A stretch of 64,000 nt of DNA from Zopfochytrium polystomum (taxonomy: Eukaryota > Chytridiomycota > Chytridiomycetes > Chytridiales > Chytridiaceae), in the NCBI GenBank assembly GCA_025765615.1, contig JAIVFJ010000008.1, positions 310,001 to 374,000 of the forward strand, read 5' to 3'. Positions within the stretch are counted from its first letter, which is position 1. The number at the start of each line of letters is the position of its first letter. The translations under genes and the position numbers were made by a program. The notes under the pieces were generated by a model. It saw nothing but the letters and a program-made list of their open reading frames with translations. It was not told the origin of the DNA and ran no database searches. This document shows positions 31,911-44,336 of the stretch, piece after piece.

Positions 31911-34900
31911 TCAGCGGCGAACAAATTCGCCGCCGCCGCTGCCTCCACCATAATCAGCGTGATTAAAGTACCCACCGCCGCCCGGCGGTTGTTGGGGCAG
32001 CAGAATCGACGCGGTGCGCGGAGGAGCCGCCAGCGGCGGCGCCGGCCCCGCTTTCGTGGGCGAGGGTGAGGTTTGGGCGGCACGCTCGCTCCAACCGGGC
32101 TGTGCCGCCAGTTGTGTCATGCCAGTGCCGCCGACCACCGCGACGCCTTCTCCTCCATGTGCGCCTCCTCGGCTGCTGCGGCGGTGGTCGTGGTATTGCT
32201 GGTACTGCCTGTGTGGTTCAGATTCGTCGCGGTCGACGACGCCGTGTCTGCGGTGCAGCGGCGACGAGGCCGTCATCGACGAAAACGGCGCTCCCCCCGG
32301 CGAGGCAACAGAGTATCCTAGTTGGCGGAGATCTACTGGCTGGGGCTGCTGCGTCGACTGCGAGGATGCGGCCGCTGCGGCGTCCGAGTGAAGAGCGTAC
32401 GCCGACACGCCGCCGGCTTGCTGCGTCAGGATGCTCTGCAGCGGCACGACCTGCGGCGCCCACGGGCGCTGCTGCTGTTGCTGGTCTGTCGACTCGAGTG
32501 TGTGTGGGTTGGCGACGCTAGGGTACGACTGCTCGGTCTCAAAAGAGCGTTGGCCGTCTGGCACTGCTGCGGCGAAGCCGCGCACGCCTTGACCTTGAAA
32601 ATAGTTGTCGCGGTAGGTGGAGCCGGCGGCGGGAGCGATGGAAATGTCAATCGGCTGCTGGTGCGGCTGCCTCTGTTGTCGTTGATGGTTTGCGTACGTG
32701 GCGGAGGATGCGGCAGGGACCTTCTGTTGCTGGTGCGTCTGCGAATACGTGTGTGGATGCGACGGGTGCCCGACTGCAGTCGTCGGTTGCTGCTGGTTGG
32801 GGTGGTAGGGCGAGGGGAGCAGGTCTTGCGCCGCGGTGCTGGGGCGAACGCTGGGCGCGACCAGGTGGAGAGGTTTTGCCCGGATGGTTTTGCTCCCATT
32901 GCCTGACACTGTTAGTATCCTGGACACCTTAAAATATGTGGTCAAGTGCAAGGGATATTTGAAAATGTACCTTGTTGATCGTCGAGCACGACGGAAATTC
33001 CGGTGCCGGCCACCGTGACAGTACGCGTCAGCACGCCGCCGCCGACGTCGCTCGGTATTTCGGCGCTTGTATAGTACCAAGACGACGAGAAGGGCTGACC
33101 CGGAACAAAGACGAAGGTCTTTGCCGAGACCCAGTCAGTGCCGAACGCCTCCACGGCTGCGCGGCAGTCGAAAACGCCAAACAGTGAGCTGAGCGCAAGG
33201 CGAAGTAGCAGCGTGATGACGACGGCCGCAATGGGCCCGCCAACGCCCGGGAATGTCGAGCTCGCAAAGCCCAGCCCGTAGTTCAGATAGCAGATTGCCC
33301 CGAGGAAGATGCTCTCGTACGTCAGTGTGACGTACTCAATCGACGAGGACGTTGACGTGGTGACGTTGCGCTTGCTGCTGAGCTCAATGAAGCGCAGGTT
33401 CTGGATGGCAAACAGGGCGACGAGCGTAGAAATGAGGGGAAGCAGCGTGCTGACGGACGAGCTGCTGGTGCAGGCCGTCACCAGGTTGAGCCCAACGAAG
33501 GTCCATCCGAGGAGGATCGTTGGTACCGCTTGGGTGGGCCAGAACAGGAGGGTCGGGACGAACGGGCGAGGCTTGCGCTCGTCGGGTCGCATGGCGAACA
33601 CGCCGTACAAGTGCGACCAAAGGTACAGAAGCGTTCCTGAAACCCAAAAGTCCGAGTCGCGCCAGCGGCCCAACGAGAGGTAGCTGTACAGTGTGCCGAT
33701 GGCTCGCGAATTCTCGAGCGCGCTTGGGTACGTGTACGATCCGACGGAAAACGCAGTCCGAACTGCGTGGTGCAAAATGCATGCCACAACGTTTGTCGAC
33801 CCGTCATTCCGGATGACCAACGCTTTAAGGCTGGAAAGTTGAGCGAAGAATTTCGAGTTAGATGCTTTTTTTTTTTTTTTTGAACACAAACCAGCGCCGA
33901 GTCAGCCAGTGATCGTCTGGATTCAGGACGTTAAAGTCCTCCACGCTTTCCCAGCCGTACTGTGCAAGGTCTGCGTATTCATCCACCAGCTGCTGCCAGT
34001 CCTCCACGGGTGTCTGCGGGTTGTCCAGGCGGAATTTGCCATGCGGTGCGCCCATGACAACGGCAATATCTCGAATCTTTTCGAGGGAAGCCTTGCTCTT
34101 ATTGTCGTATACAGGGTCCATCCCAGGAAAGAAAACGTGGCATGAGGCGTAAAAGAGTCCGTTAACCTCGTCGCTCCGGTAATTGTCCGCAATCCGGGCC
34201 AGTTGAGTCCTCTGGTTCTCGAGCCACTCGTTTTTGTAGTTCCTGACGGCGCTGCGCACCAGGCGAAGTATTGTATTATCGTAACCAGCAGCCGGCAGGA
34301 CGGAGCGCGTGGCGGTCATGAGTGTGGTTCCAAACATGGCAAGCTGCGGGGCGACGCGCGAGAGGTACTGCGACAGGTTGTTGAGGCGGGCGGCGTTGGT
34401 CATCCATCCGTTCTGGGCGGCGTGAGCAGTACCGGTGTGCAGCTTTTGCTGCATCATGGCAATGAGGAACTCGCCGAGGTTGAGGTGGGCAAAGTGCTCG
34501 TTGGTGCCGTCCTCGATCAGCACGACGTTGCGCGACGCGTAGGCCTCGCGGATGGTCCACTTCCGCAGGCTGTACTGCTTCAGCTCGAGCGGGCGGGTGG
34601 GTAGGCCCATGGTCGGCTCGGTGAGGAAGGCGCGGAAGACGGACAGCTCGCCGTGCGGAAGGAATATGAGGGTGGCGTGCGCGTGGAAGTAGATTGACAC
34701 AGTATGTTCCATGAATTTTGCAATCTGCGGGCTGCTACTGCGCTGGTCGACGGACAGAAAGTCGAGCCAAAGCTTGGCGCCGTCCGCCACGCAGAGGTTC
34801 AGAGCCTTTTGAGCCATCTTGCGCTTCTCCAGCGTGACGGTGGGCTTGCCTTTGGGGTCGAAGCGGACTTGTTCGCCGGAAGTTGTCGTCCACGCGTGCG

Positions 34901-35917
34901 AGATGGCGTAGTATTTAAACTTTTTGTACCGGCCGGACTCAATGTCTTGCAGCGTGAAGATGTGCTCGTGAAACTTTTGGTCGACCTGGGAAGGATTTTG
35001 CATTAACTAAATGGGGATGTATCACAGTTGCGCACCAGCTCGAGCTGAAGTTGTATCTGGCGCTGAAGCTCTTGTTTACGCTGAAGCTCATTCTGCGCCA
35101 GCAGCTCTTTCTGGTGCTTTTCTGCCTGTGTTGGCTCGTTATCCGGTGTTATTCCCGCCGAGCTGGTCTCAGAAGCCTCTGTTTTCTAATATTTATGAAG
35201 ATTTCACGAAGTTAGCGCCAAACTTGATTAGTTACACTAGTCTTACTTTCTCATCCTCTGGTGAGTAAAAGGAGCGTTTTGGGTGCAATGCAGCCATCTG
35301 CAGGCTGTCAGTCGCGTCTCGGTTTAATTGTGACTCCTCTTGTTTCTCAGGGGTCGCTTTGATAAGGGCTCCAAAGCTTCTCGACCAATGCCACAATAAA
35401 AAGGCCGAGAGATAGACCAACACAGCAAATGCAACAACGGACGGGATGGCAGCTTCAAGCACATTGCCCAAAGGTGGACCAGTATCGGAGGAGACAGTGA
35501 AGGGAGTGGACGAGGATGTCTTTGTGGCCGTGGTTGTGGTCGTTGCACAGTAGTAGTGGCACCGCTGGATGAAAAAAGTGGGAGGCAAAGTGGAGGGAAG
35601 GTGTTTAGTGGTTCGCGTGTGGGACGGGCAGGGAGGATGGTGTCACTTGCATAGTCCGACGTGCAGCATTCAAGCCCGGATCCACAGAACGGTCCGCTGA
35701 ATAGACTGCAGCTGTCGCCAAACTGGGCAGTGCGGGTCGAGGAAGTCGTCGTCGACGAGGACGATGATGACGACGACGAGTTGAGAGCGGAGGAGGAAGA
35801 GGTGGAGCCCCCCGTTGAAATCGAGGAGGGGCGGCTGCTGCTGCTGCTGCCGGTCGTCGACGAGGACGACGACGACGACGACGACGACGACAAAGTGGAG
35901 GAAGGGAGCGATGCCAT
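31911..35917 (-). CDS. Transmembrane HET-domain-like protein with multi-pass C-terminal region
   Basis: Six exons (35651-35917, 35247-35564, 35036-35185, 33892-34985, 32971-33830, 31911-32902) give 1226 residues. Order: Ser-rich head (1-65) with a Cys-rich patch (CSLFSGPFCGSGLECC), one membrane segment (about 129-148), a Gln/Glu-rich linker, a HET-like domain (about 265-400), then about five membrane segments (610-860) and a Gln/Pro/His-rich tail. HET signatures are YAISHAW (271-277, family YxALSYxWG), LWLDFLSVDQ (317-326, family WIDALCINQ), IYFHAHATLIFLP and LRKWTIREAY (compare WTLQE). HET domains trigger cell death in allorecognition of filamentous ascomycetes. Here the domain would be membrane tethered. 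Intron 1 is GC-AG (GCAAGT donor), the only way to keep frame. Function as an incompatibility or stress sensor is inference. Confidence 0.8.
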
Positions 35918-36267
35918 GAGGAGTAAGAGTGGGAGTGGGAGTGGGAGTGGTGGGAGGGAGGGTTGAGAAGGAAGGAAGCGGGGGGCGGGCGGCCGCTTTC
36001 TCTTTTTCTTCTCTTTCCTTTTTTTTTTTTTTTTTTTTTTGGTGGGTGTGTGTGTTTTTTCTAATTCTTTGTTATAAATATATGTATTTTGAAAAGTTTC
36101 GAAAACGCAGAAAGAAACACGATGTCCACACACACACGCGCACACACCCCAAAAAAGGAAATAAATCGGAGAGTGATCCGAGCGCGCGACCTGACGCAAT
36201 CAATCAAATCGGTGAATGCGCGTCGCGCAGCTGGCTGGCGTGCGGCAGCTCTTTATCTGTCTGTCTA

Positions 36268-36325
<58 letters not shown>

Positions 36326-36580
36326 GACAGAGACAGATATGACTGGCAGTGTCTGCGTGTGTGGCTCTGTTTCTTGCCCTCCGCCACCTGCACGCTCCTT
36401 CCTTCCAGCAACCCGAAAGGAAAAAGTCCCCCCACATCTTTCTTCGCCGCCGCCGCCGCTACCTTAAAGGCCACCACCCGCCTTAACGGCCACCTCCAGC
36501 AAGACAACCAAAGAACTTTTGCACCAGCAGCTCCGGCTGCAAACCACTACCACTACTACTGCAACAACAGCAACACCGTG
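35918..36580. other. Divergent intergenic region
   Basis: Shared upstream region of the HET-like gene (minus) and the MFS transporter (plus). It contains a T run (36020-36040), an AT-rich core near 36060-36090 that could hold a promoter, and a CTGT microsatellite. Confidence 0.55.
36253..36324. repeat. (CTGT)n microsatellite
   Basis: About 17 units of CTGT, one interrupted by CTAT, roughly 260 bases upstream of the MFS transporter start codon. Confidence 0.95.
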
Positions 36581-38588
36581 ATGCAGCAACAGCAGCAGCA
36601 ACCGCACTACACAATGCCAACGTCTATGTCAAATCCGCTGGCCGGCAGCGCCCATAACGCTTCCTATTCTGCTGCTGCTTCTGGTACGCCGGCAACCGCC
36701 GCTGATGCTGCTCCTGCAGCTGCCGACAATCGAAACTGGGGCGCACAATCTATCGATCCCGCTGCCCCTGCACTGTTCAGCTCGACGATGCGGCTGAACT
36801 GGTCCATCGTTCAGTTCGCCGCCCTCGCCGTCATCGGCAGCTGGTACACCGTCACTCTGGGCGAAAGTATCTCGGCTCCCGTCCCGAGCTCTTACAACTC
36901 CCTCAAAGACGGCTTCTTTGCGTACTATCGCTCTTTTCAATTCTGGAGGTCTGTCCCACTCTTGTTTTTTCCTTTTATCCTCTTTTTTTTTTTTTTTTTT
37001 TTTTTTTGAACCCAAGCCCGCCACAGTTATTCTGCCGCGAATATTCTTGGCCTCATTGCTTTGCCACTCGTTTACGACGGACTGGGCAGAAGGTACGGCA
37101 TTCCGATTGGAGCCGGTTTCATCGCCCTCGGGACCCTCGTTCAACTTTTTGGAACCATCAATCTCGACACATACGAACCGTTTCTGGTGGGACTCGCCAT
37201 CGTTCAAATAGGCACAGTTATAACGATAAACGGCGCAGCCCTGGTGCAGTCTTTTTTTCCCTTTTTTCTTTCGTACTTTAACATATTTGTTTGCGGTACA
37301 ACCCCCTAACTCACTCCACCGGCTAGTACGTGATTGAAGTTGCGCACCCAGCGTGGCGTGCCTTCTTCAGCGCGTTGCTTGCCGGTTTCCCAAACCTCGC
37401 GTTCATGATCTACCGTATTGTTACATTCGTTGCCTCGGGCCTCTCCAGCGTCCCATGGCGCTGGAAGCTGCCATTGGTGGCGCAGCTGGTGGTTCCCGTG
37501 ATGCTGCTCTGCTGGGCACCTTTCGTACCCGAGACCCCGCGCTGGCTGATTCGCAACGGAGATGGCGGCGGCAGCAGCAGCAGCAGGAATGGGAAGTGGA
37601 GGCCAAGCGCAGAGGACCGAACCGCGGATGACCGTGCGCACAGGTTTTTTTTCCAGTGGCAGGCAAACTACGACGAAGAGAACGACATGATCGAACGCCA
37701 GGTCGAGCAACTCCGCCATTACGTCCTGGCGGAGCCAAAGTTGACGCCTTTGGGATCTTTCAACCCCTTGCCGCTCTTCAGAACGGGCAACCTGTGCAGA
37801 CGAATGCTTGTGCTGATTCTTCTAACTGCTGTTTGGAACCTTATCGGAAGCTTCAGCATCGCCGGGCAATACACGTATTACGCCCCCTCCATTGCTGGAC
37901 TCTCAGCCTCAACTGAAGGTGAGTCACAGAAACCACTGTAGCTGAACCCTTCTAGCAAACTTGAATCCAAACAACGTCTTTCTCCCTCCCTCCCTCCCTC
38001 CCTCCCCCCGAAGACTTCATTTCGACGTCGATTTTGATTGTATTTGGCGTCATTGGTGCCGGCATTGCCTCGCAATGGCCGGAGCGTTTCGGCCGGCGTC
38101 CCCTCCTCATCATGGGCTTTGGAATATCCCTTGTTCTGAGCGTCGGCGTGGCGGGCTCGTACCACCTCCTCTTCCAGGCCGAAGCCGGCACGGCGCCGGC
38201 AGGCACCTCAGCGGCGTCAGCCGCGGCGGCGCTCTTCACGTTCCAGACGCTGCTGCGGGTGACGCGGTGGATGCTACTCCAGCCGAGCGCGCGGGTGCTT
38301 GTGGACGAGACGATGCCGTTCCACCTTCGTGCGCGGGCGGCGGCCGCGGCGCAGCTGGCAGTCTACTGCGCGCAGGTCGCGACGGACATTGCGTTCCACT
38401 ATCTTGCGCCGAGGCTCGGCGCGTTTGTACACTACTACACGGTCGCCGGCGCCGGCGCGCTGCTCGTCACGGTGGTCGTGCTGGTGCCCGAGACGAAGGG
38501 TCGCACGCTCGAGCAAGTCGGAGAGGCGTTCGACAACGAGGAGCCGTGGAAAGAAGAACAACGGCAGGCGCCGTCAACGGCAAAGTGA
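36581..38588 (+). CDS. Major facilitator superfamily sugar-transporter-like protein
   Basis: Twelve-helix plasma-membrane or vacuolar transporter of the sugar porter type. Four exons (36581-36948, 37027-37243, 37327-37918, 38014-38588) give 583 residues. The N-terminal 70 residues are Gln/Ala/Ser rich. Signatures are DGLGRRYG in the first cytosolic loop, YVIEVAHPAWRAFF after helix 4, VPETPRWLI after helix 6 (the PESPRWL motif), PERFGRRPLLIMG after helix 8, and VPETKGRTLEQVGEAF after helix 12. These make the sugar porter family secure but not the substrate. Several conserved Gln/Trp sugar-binding positions are not obvious, so transport of another solute is possible. Intron 3 contains a CCCT repeat. 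The gene diverges from the HET-like gene. Confidence 0.88.
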
Positions 38589-39119
38589 GGGCTTTGAGGT
38601 TGAGGGGAGGGGGTCTGTTCAGCGCAGTCTTGGCCTGTCTTCTTTTTTCTGTTCGTGTATTGTTCGTCTCTCCCTTCACATAGTCCAACTTGCGCGCAGT
38701 ACGAGAAAACGCATTCGTAAGAAAAGTAGTCTCGACCCACTCTCCCAGGAAGCGCTTTCTGGTGTAAAGGCTTGCGAATATGGGGAATCCGCGGCACATA
38801 GATGACAAGGCCTCCGCCACAGAACGCATTTGTCATGCAGGCGACACCGCTGTCGCACCCCGTCTTGGTGCACTGCTTTCTTGCGGGACTATCTTCGCAA
38901 GGAAACTGAGGAATATAACATTCCCGACTATAAAAAAATATGAAAGCAAAAGTCCAGTCACAATCTGCCCTCGCACAAGAATGGATGAGTTGTTTTCACT
39001 TTCTCTCTGAGCTCCTTTGTTTGCAGACATCGTTCCAACTGCTGCTTTGGGGTTGGCCACTGCTGAGCGTTGGCAATTGGGACGCTTGCTGCCAAAGGGC
39101 GGAAAGCCTGCTCAACGTC

Positions 39120-39150
<31 letters not shown>

Positions 39151-39699
39151 GTTTTTTTTAAGAGCCTGCTATCAAATGCTGGGTTATCTGCACTTCTGCG
39201 TTCTTCTTTCACATCGGCCAGCGTTGTTACTTCAATCTTCACTCACAAAAAATAAGTTGAACTCTGCTATTTAAGCCTCAGCAAGAATAGCCATGTTTCG
39301 ATTCCCAAGAACGTTGGAAAGAACGTAACATCAAAGGTTTCATTACCTTGTCGCACTCGTTTGAGAACGCGGAGTACACTGCTTGACTAGCAAATTTGTC
39401 GACCGGGGATAAAGGATAAGGCAGTCTTTTTCTGTTGTCCCTGTTCTTCCCCATGCATACAAGAGCCAAGTGAAAAAGACTCGATCCTTCGATTGTTTTG
39501 CTAGTACTTTAACATGTTTAGAAGAGCCGCCAAGAGGGAGGGTTTGAAACTACAATGCCCTTACTCGTTAAAAACAAGTTGGACCAGAAAGGAAACAAAG
39601 AAAGCAGGGAAAAAAAGGAAGAATGAGAGCTGCAAGTAGAGACTCCAAAATGGTACTACCTAGAGGGTCGACATCAAATCAAAGCCCCACCCCACCACC
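38589..39699. other. Convergent intergenic region
   Basis: About 1.1 kb between the ends of the MFS gene (plus) and the deacetylase gene (minus). It holds a run of 29 T (39122-39150) and AT-rich stretches (38930-39000, 39230-39280). No supported frame. Confidence 0.55.
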
Positions 39700-42592
39700 T
39701 CACCGCCGCCATGGGTTGTCCCCGCCACCGCCATCCTCCTCCCTCTCGTCAACAACAACGCTGACAACTGACACCTCGACGAGCTCAGGCACGTCGTCTG
39801 CAGCGCCCGTCCCCCCTACACGTTGATACCCTCCACCGTGTCTACCTCCGCCCTCCAGGCCCCCACCGCCGTCGTTTTCGCCTCGGCCGTAGCCGTACCC
39901 TTCCTCCCCGCCGCCGCCGCCGCCGTCATCGTTGTCATCCTCGTCGCCCTCCTCGTCCACGGCTTTCGGAACGCCCCCCGCGGCAACGGCGCCCGACGGC
40001 CGCCGCACCACCCCGAACGACGCGAGCGCCAGGGCCACCGCCGCCGCAGCCGGGTGGGACGACGCCGCCGACGAGGACGACGAAGATGGCGGAGACGACG
40101 ACAGCGACGACGAGGACGCCGAAGACAAGGCGGACGGCGGGAGCAGCGCCGCGGCGGCCGCGGCCGTGCGGCCGATGCCCGACCGCACGTGGTGCCACCA
40201 CGGGACGGCGGCGGGCTGCGGAGCGTACGTCTGGCCGCCGCCGCCACCACCGCCGCCGCCGCGCGCCATACTGCCAGAGCTGCCGCTATCGTCCAGGCCG
40301 CGAGCCAGGCGCCACGCCTCGCTGATGGTTTCGACGCGCCAGCCCTGGCGCGCAACGAGCTCCGGCAGCATGCGGCGCAACGTCTCGAGGATGTGCTCGC
40401 GGCAGTCGTGCAGGACAACGACCGCGCCCGGGTGTGCGCCGCTGCACACGTGCCAGCTATTGAGCGCTGGGTCGCGCGACGTTGTGTCGACTGGAAACCG
40501 GCATCCAAGGACTGTGCGATACGAGTGCCGCTCCGCGATAGAGAGCATCTGTGGCGTAAACAGCCCCGAGCCGGGCCGGAACCATTTCTGTCGCGCCAGG
40601 GGTAGCGGTGGAGGTGGCGGTGCTGGAGGTGGCGGAAACGGGGCTTGGGGAGATATTGATGGTGAGGAGGGCGGCTGCGTTGATGGAAAGGGCGGTGAAG
40701 GATGCGAAGTGGGATTTGCCGTGTCGGTATCTGTTGAAGGGGGGATTTCGGAGGGGGGATTCGGACACATTGCGTGGTAGCGGTCGATGATGGCGTCGAC
40801 ACGGAGGAGCTCGTCTTCAAAGACGGACGGCGAGAGTTTGATTGTCGGGCGATCATACCATGTCTTCAGGTGCACGTAGAAAATCGCAGTTCCGAGCGAG
40901 AAAACGGGGAGTGGGAAAAAGGTGGTCGGTCAATATCATAAAGGCAAACGGTGGCATATGAGTGCTCACGTGGTTGCCCAGCTCGTGGCCTTCTTCAACC
41001 ATTCTAGTCAAGATAGCGTGGCCGTCGGGGTTTTCTCAATGTGGTCGCCAATAATAAAGAAGGTTGCGTGGCAGCCGTGCTCTTTGAGGATATCGAGAAT
41101 CTCGGAAGTGTACTGCAGTGTGCATCGCGTTGGCAGGGTTTTCCGCAGAGGAGAAGTGGGTAGAAGGGTGAGACGATTTTCCTTTTCTGTGCGAGGTGGC
41201 GTGACCAAGTGGGAAAACAATTCGCTTCACGCTGCAATATTACACATATCTACTTACGATGCTAGGTGCGTCGTCGATCGTGAGCGAGATGACTCGCGAA
41301 GAAATGCCCGGGAGTCGAGACCCGGGACGAAAAGGGCTCTCGTCGGCCGCCGCGGACCAGTCCTCGTCGATGGGCGTCAGTACCTGGCTTTCGACGTCAG
41401 GATCGTCGTCGTCCGCCTCCGTCGCATCGGCGTCACCGATATCAGAAAAGGAGGGGCGATCTTCTCCCACGTCTGAAATACCACGCACGCGCAGCGCGGG
41501 CGATCGGGGTGAGCGGGGTGGTAACGGCGGTGTCAGTCCCAGCGGCGGTGGGGAGAGCCCCCGCTCCATCATCTCGATCTCCGCGTCGCCAGAATCCGCC
41601 ACGGGGATGTGGCTTGCCCTTCCGGGACCGCCGTTGCCGCCGACACCGCCGCCGGAAACGGCCTCCTGGACGCTGGCCGTCACACGCGAAACGAACCACT
41701 GGGTGCGCGCCAGCCAGCCGTACTCGGCGTCGCCTTCGCCAAAGCCAGTGCCACCGTCCTCTCTGTCGCTGGGCGTTGCCGATCCTGGCGTCGAATAGAG
41801 TGGGGCGGCGGCGGAGCGTGTGGGCGTCGACGTGTGAACAGGCTCGCTGCGCCGTCGTCTCCGCCGATGGTGTCCGCGTTTGCGAGGCTTTGGGGAGGCG
41901 AAGCCAATGATCCTCTGCAGCTCTGTCCACGCCATCGAGGGGGGAAGGGTGGCTGACGGGTCGCCAGAGTTGGGGTGTGGAAGGAGGTTGGCGCCAGTGG
42001 AGAAGCTGGCCACGCTGGCAGGGCGCGGAGGGGAGCGTGCGCCTTGTGGAAGGGGCGTGGTCGGCCGAGACAGTGATCTTGCCTGCGCGCGTCCGTTTGA
42101 CGGTCGAAGGAGCGGCGACGGGGACGGCGGCGGCTGCGGCAGCCTGTTGTCGGCGTATTCGTTGGCTTCCTCGGAGTACTCGTCCTCAAAGTCGTTGTTG
42201 GCATGAAAAAGGAGTGTGGGCGGAGGTGGTGCTCCAGGGGGAGGAGGAAGATTGGTGGGTGGTGGTGTGGTTGTTGTTGTTGTTGTTGTTGTTGCTGTTG
42301 CTGTTGCTGTTGCCGTTGCCTCGACGAGGTCAAATGGCGGGTAGCTGGCGGACAGGCACCACACGACGCGCGGGAAGGCGTCGATCAGCTTTGCGATGAC
42401 GGCGTGTGGCTGGAAGTAGAAGATGGAGCCCGCGGTGGCGACGGCGGCGGCGACGGTGCCGGCCGCGACGGCGCCACCCGCGAGCAGCTGCGCCATTATT
42501 CGATTAATAGTGCTGTTGTGAGTGACGACGAGGGAGGGGAGAACGACCAGTAAAAAAAACAAAATTGTACAAAAAAAGGAGGAAATTGCCAC
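39700..42592 (-). CDS. Polysaccharide deacetylase (NodB fold), split by an apparent one-base frameshift
   Basis: Chitin or chitooligosaccharide deacetylase family, likely secreted or membrane bound. Exons 41258-42592, 40970-41112 and 39700-40863. The first exon gives a hydrophobic signal/anchor (MAISSFFCTILFFLLVVLPS), then about 400 residues of Pro/Thr/Ser-rich low complexity ending in SLTIDDAPSI (NodB motif 1, residues 436-445). Exon 2 continues YTSEILDILKEHGCHATFF, and GHELGNH leads into exon 3 TWYD (motif 2). Later WFRPGSG (motif 3) and GAVVVLHDC (motif 5) are present. Between GDHIEK and NPDGHAI the frame jumps at an AAAA-CCCC run (41027-41034). No GT lies there to start an intron, so it is a one-base deletion in the genome or an assembly error. 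The Gly/Ala/Ser-rich tail of about 200 residues has no motif. Confidence 0.8.
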
Positions 42593-42734
42593 TGATCCAA
42601 CTTGTCAACTGGTGGAGAGAGCGACGCAAGGTTCAATTATTAATATTGTTTGTTAAGCTGACCGCGCGGCAGTTTTGATTGGATTGACTGTTGGTTGGAA
42701 AGAAAGAAAAGCACAAAAAGAAGTCAAGAGAAGG

Positions 42735-42770
<36 letters not shown>

Positions 42771-44246
42771 CAGGCCAGCTTTACCAGATTCTTTCTCTTC
42801 CCACTTCGAGATTTCGTTGCAAAGGAGTCATCGGAGGCAAGTGTCACCATTACATCCACCATCTCCAAGCTGAATGCCATTGCAACTACATTAATGCGTA
42901 TGTTGCTTGCAGCACTCCTGTCGCAATCCATCACAGCAGTGCAGTGTCTGCAGTGGTGTGAGCAGATCTTGCAGGCTCGTGATCCAGTGTCCGACAACCC
43001 TTCTGACTCAAGCAGTATTCGCATCTGCAGACAGCTTTTTGGAAATTTCCACCTCAAGTTTTGCAATTTTCGTTTTATAATGCCAGACAAGATGGAAGGT
43101 TCTTTGACCAATCTTGTAGACAGAACCATTTGTTCCATGGCATACAAGGAAACCAGATCCACCAGGGTTGCATGAGATGCTGGTACGAGTGACTGTCTCA
43201 CTTGACTCTTCATGAGGTTGACCTTGAATAACTCGGATGTCATGTGAGTGGATCTGCTGTTTTCCTGGTGGTGATGCTTCAACCTGGCAAGGTTTGGTGG
43301 GTAATTGCCAGGATGGAAGAGGAATGGTTCTTCCACAACGTACCGTTCCAGTGACTGACTGGCACACGAGTTTGATGGGTTTCTTGCATTTGCAACTGCT
43401 TCGGTTGAGTTGTTGGCAGCGTTGTTGACTGGAGGCATAGTGATGGCGCCAACAGAACTTGATGAATTGGCTGTTGTTGAGGAACTTCAACGGAACTCTG
43501 AAATGAAGTTGTCCATCCTGGACAAAGATGAAAGCTTCACCCCAGTTCAACGCCTTATGAGATCTTCAATCACGACATCAGTGTCCTTCCTTGCCTCCAT
43601 CTGTGACAGAGTTATGCGAGGTCAGTGCTTTTAGTCAACCTAATACTTCTCATATGAAAATCAATGTGTTGTGGCGAATCATAGTTAAGTAAGAGCTAAG
43701 GAGCCCAAACTATGACCAACACCTTGTGTGAGATACTCGAGAATCTCATAATACGGATGCGAGGTCTATGCCCACATCAAGAAGGAAGACAGGAAGCATG
43801 GCGCAGTGTCTTGATCAGCTGTGAAGGTGACGCTGGCCAGATTTATCAGGTTCTCCACCTCGGTGATATAAGGTGATATCGTAATAAGTAGAGTAAGGAG
43901 TGAGAGATTCTTTGAAGTTTTTTTCTTTTGTGGAGGGGGCATACGATATGCCCACGCCGATTGGTTTAGATCCCTTTGATTCCAATGATGAATCAAATAC
44001 GGAACTTGCGCCCCAAGTGTCCCGCCAGACCCACCAGCGCTGCTGGCTCCCCAGGAGCTGGAAGTGCATAACCAGAGCCATTTTCCAGTGATGGCAAGCC
44101 CCAAGCAGATCAACTCCAACGTCAATCGCAGTTTGGACCTCATCATTCCGAAGTTCATCAAGACAACATCGTCAGCGAACGCTGGTCCACCTGATTGGAT
44201 AAGGCTTTCATCTGATCGAGCTGCAGGCGTCACCCCGATCTTACAG

Positions 44247-44336
44247 TGCTATGAATCACCCTCTAGAACCTTCTGGAACCTTCTTTACCTTTCTGACTTA
44301 TCTTGTTGTTGTTGTTGGTATCATTGGTATCATTTG
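44247..44336 (+). repeat. Truncated LTR fragment
   Basis: Matches the first third of the LTR at 45688: TATGAATCACCCTCTAGAAC, then the TTCTGGAACC and GGTATCATTGGTATCATT blocks, with a GTT expansion. The rest of the LTR is absent. Confidence 0.8.

Noticed and set aside
39823..40780. Two overlapping plus-strand frames opposite the deacetylase
   Set aside because: Low-complexity Arg/Ala and Ser/Asp reading of the deacetylase tail; no motifs, no splice logic.
42653..43550. Overlapping minus-strand frames of 180-261 codons
   Set aside because: Cys/Ser-rich but frame-shifting with no known domain or intron pattern; left as repeat debris.
43766..44233. Minus-strand frame with FADD, like the YxDD box of reverse transcriptase
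   Set aside because: Only this short match; surrounding RT motifs are absent and the frame is short. Could be a LINE relic but not supportable.
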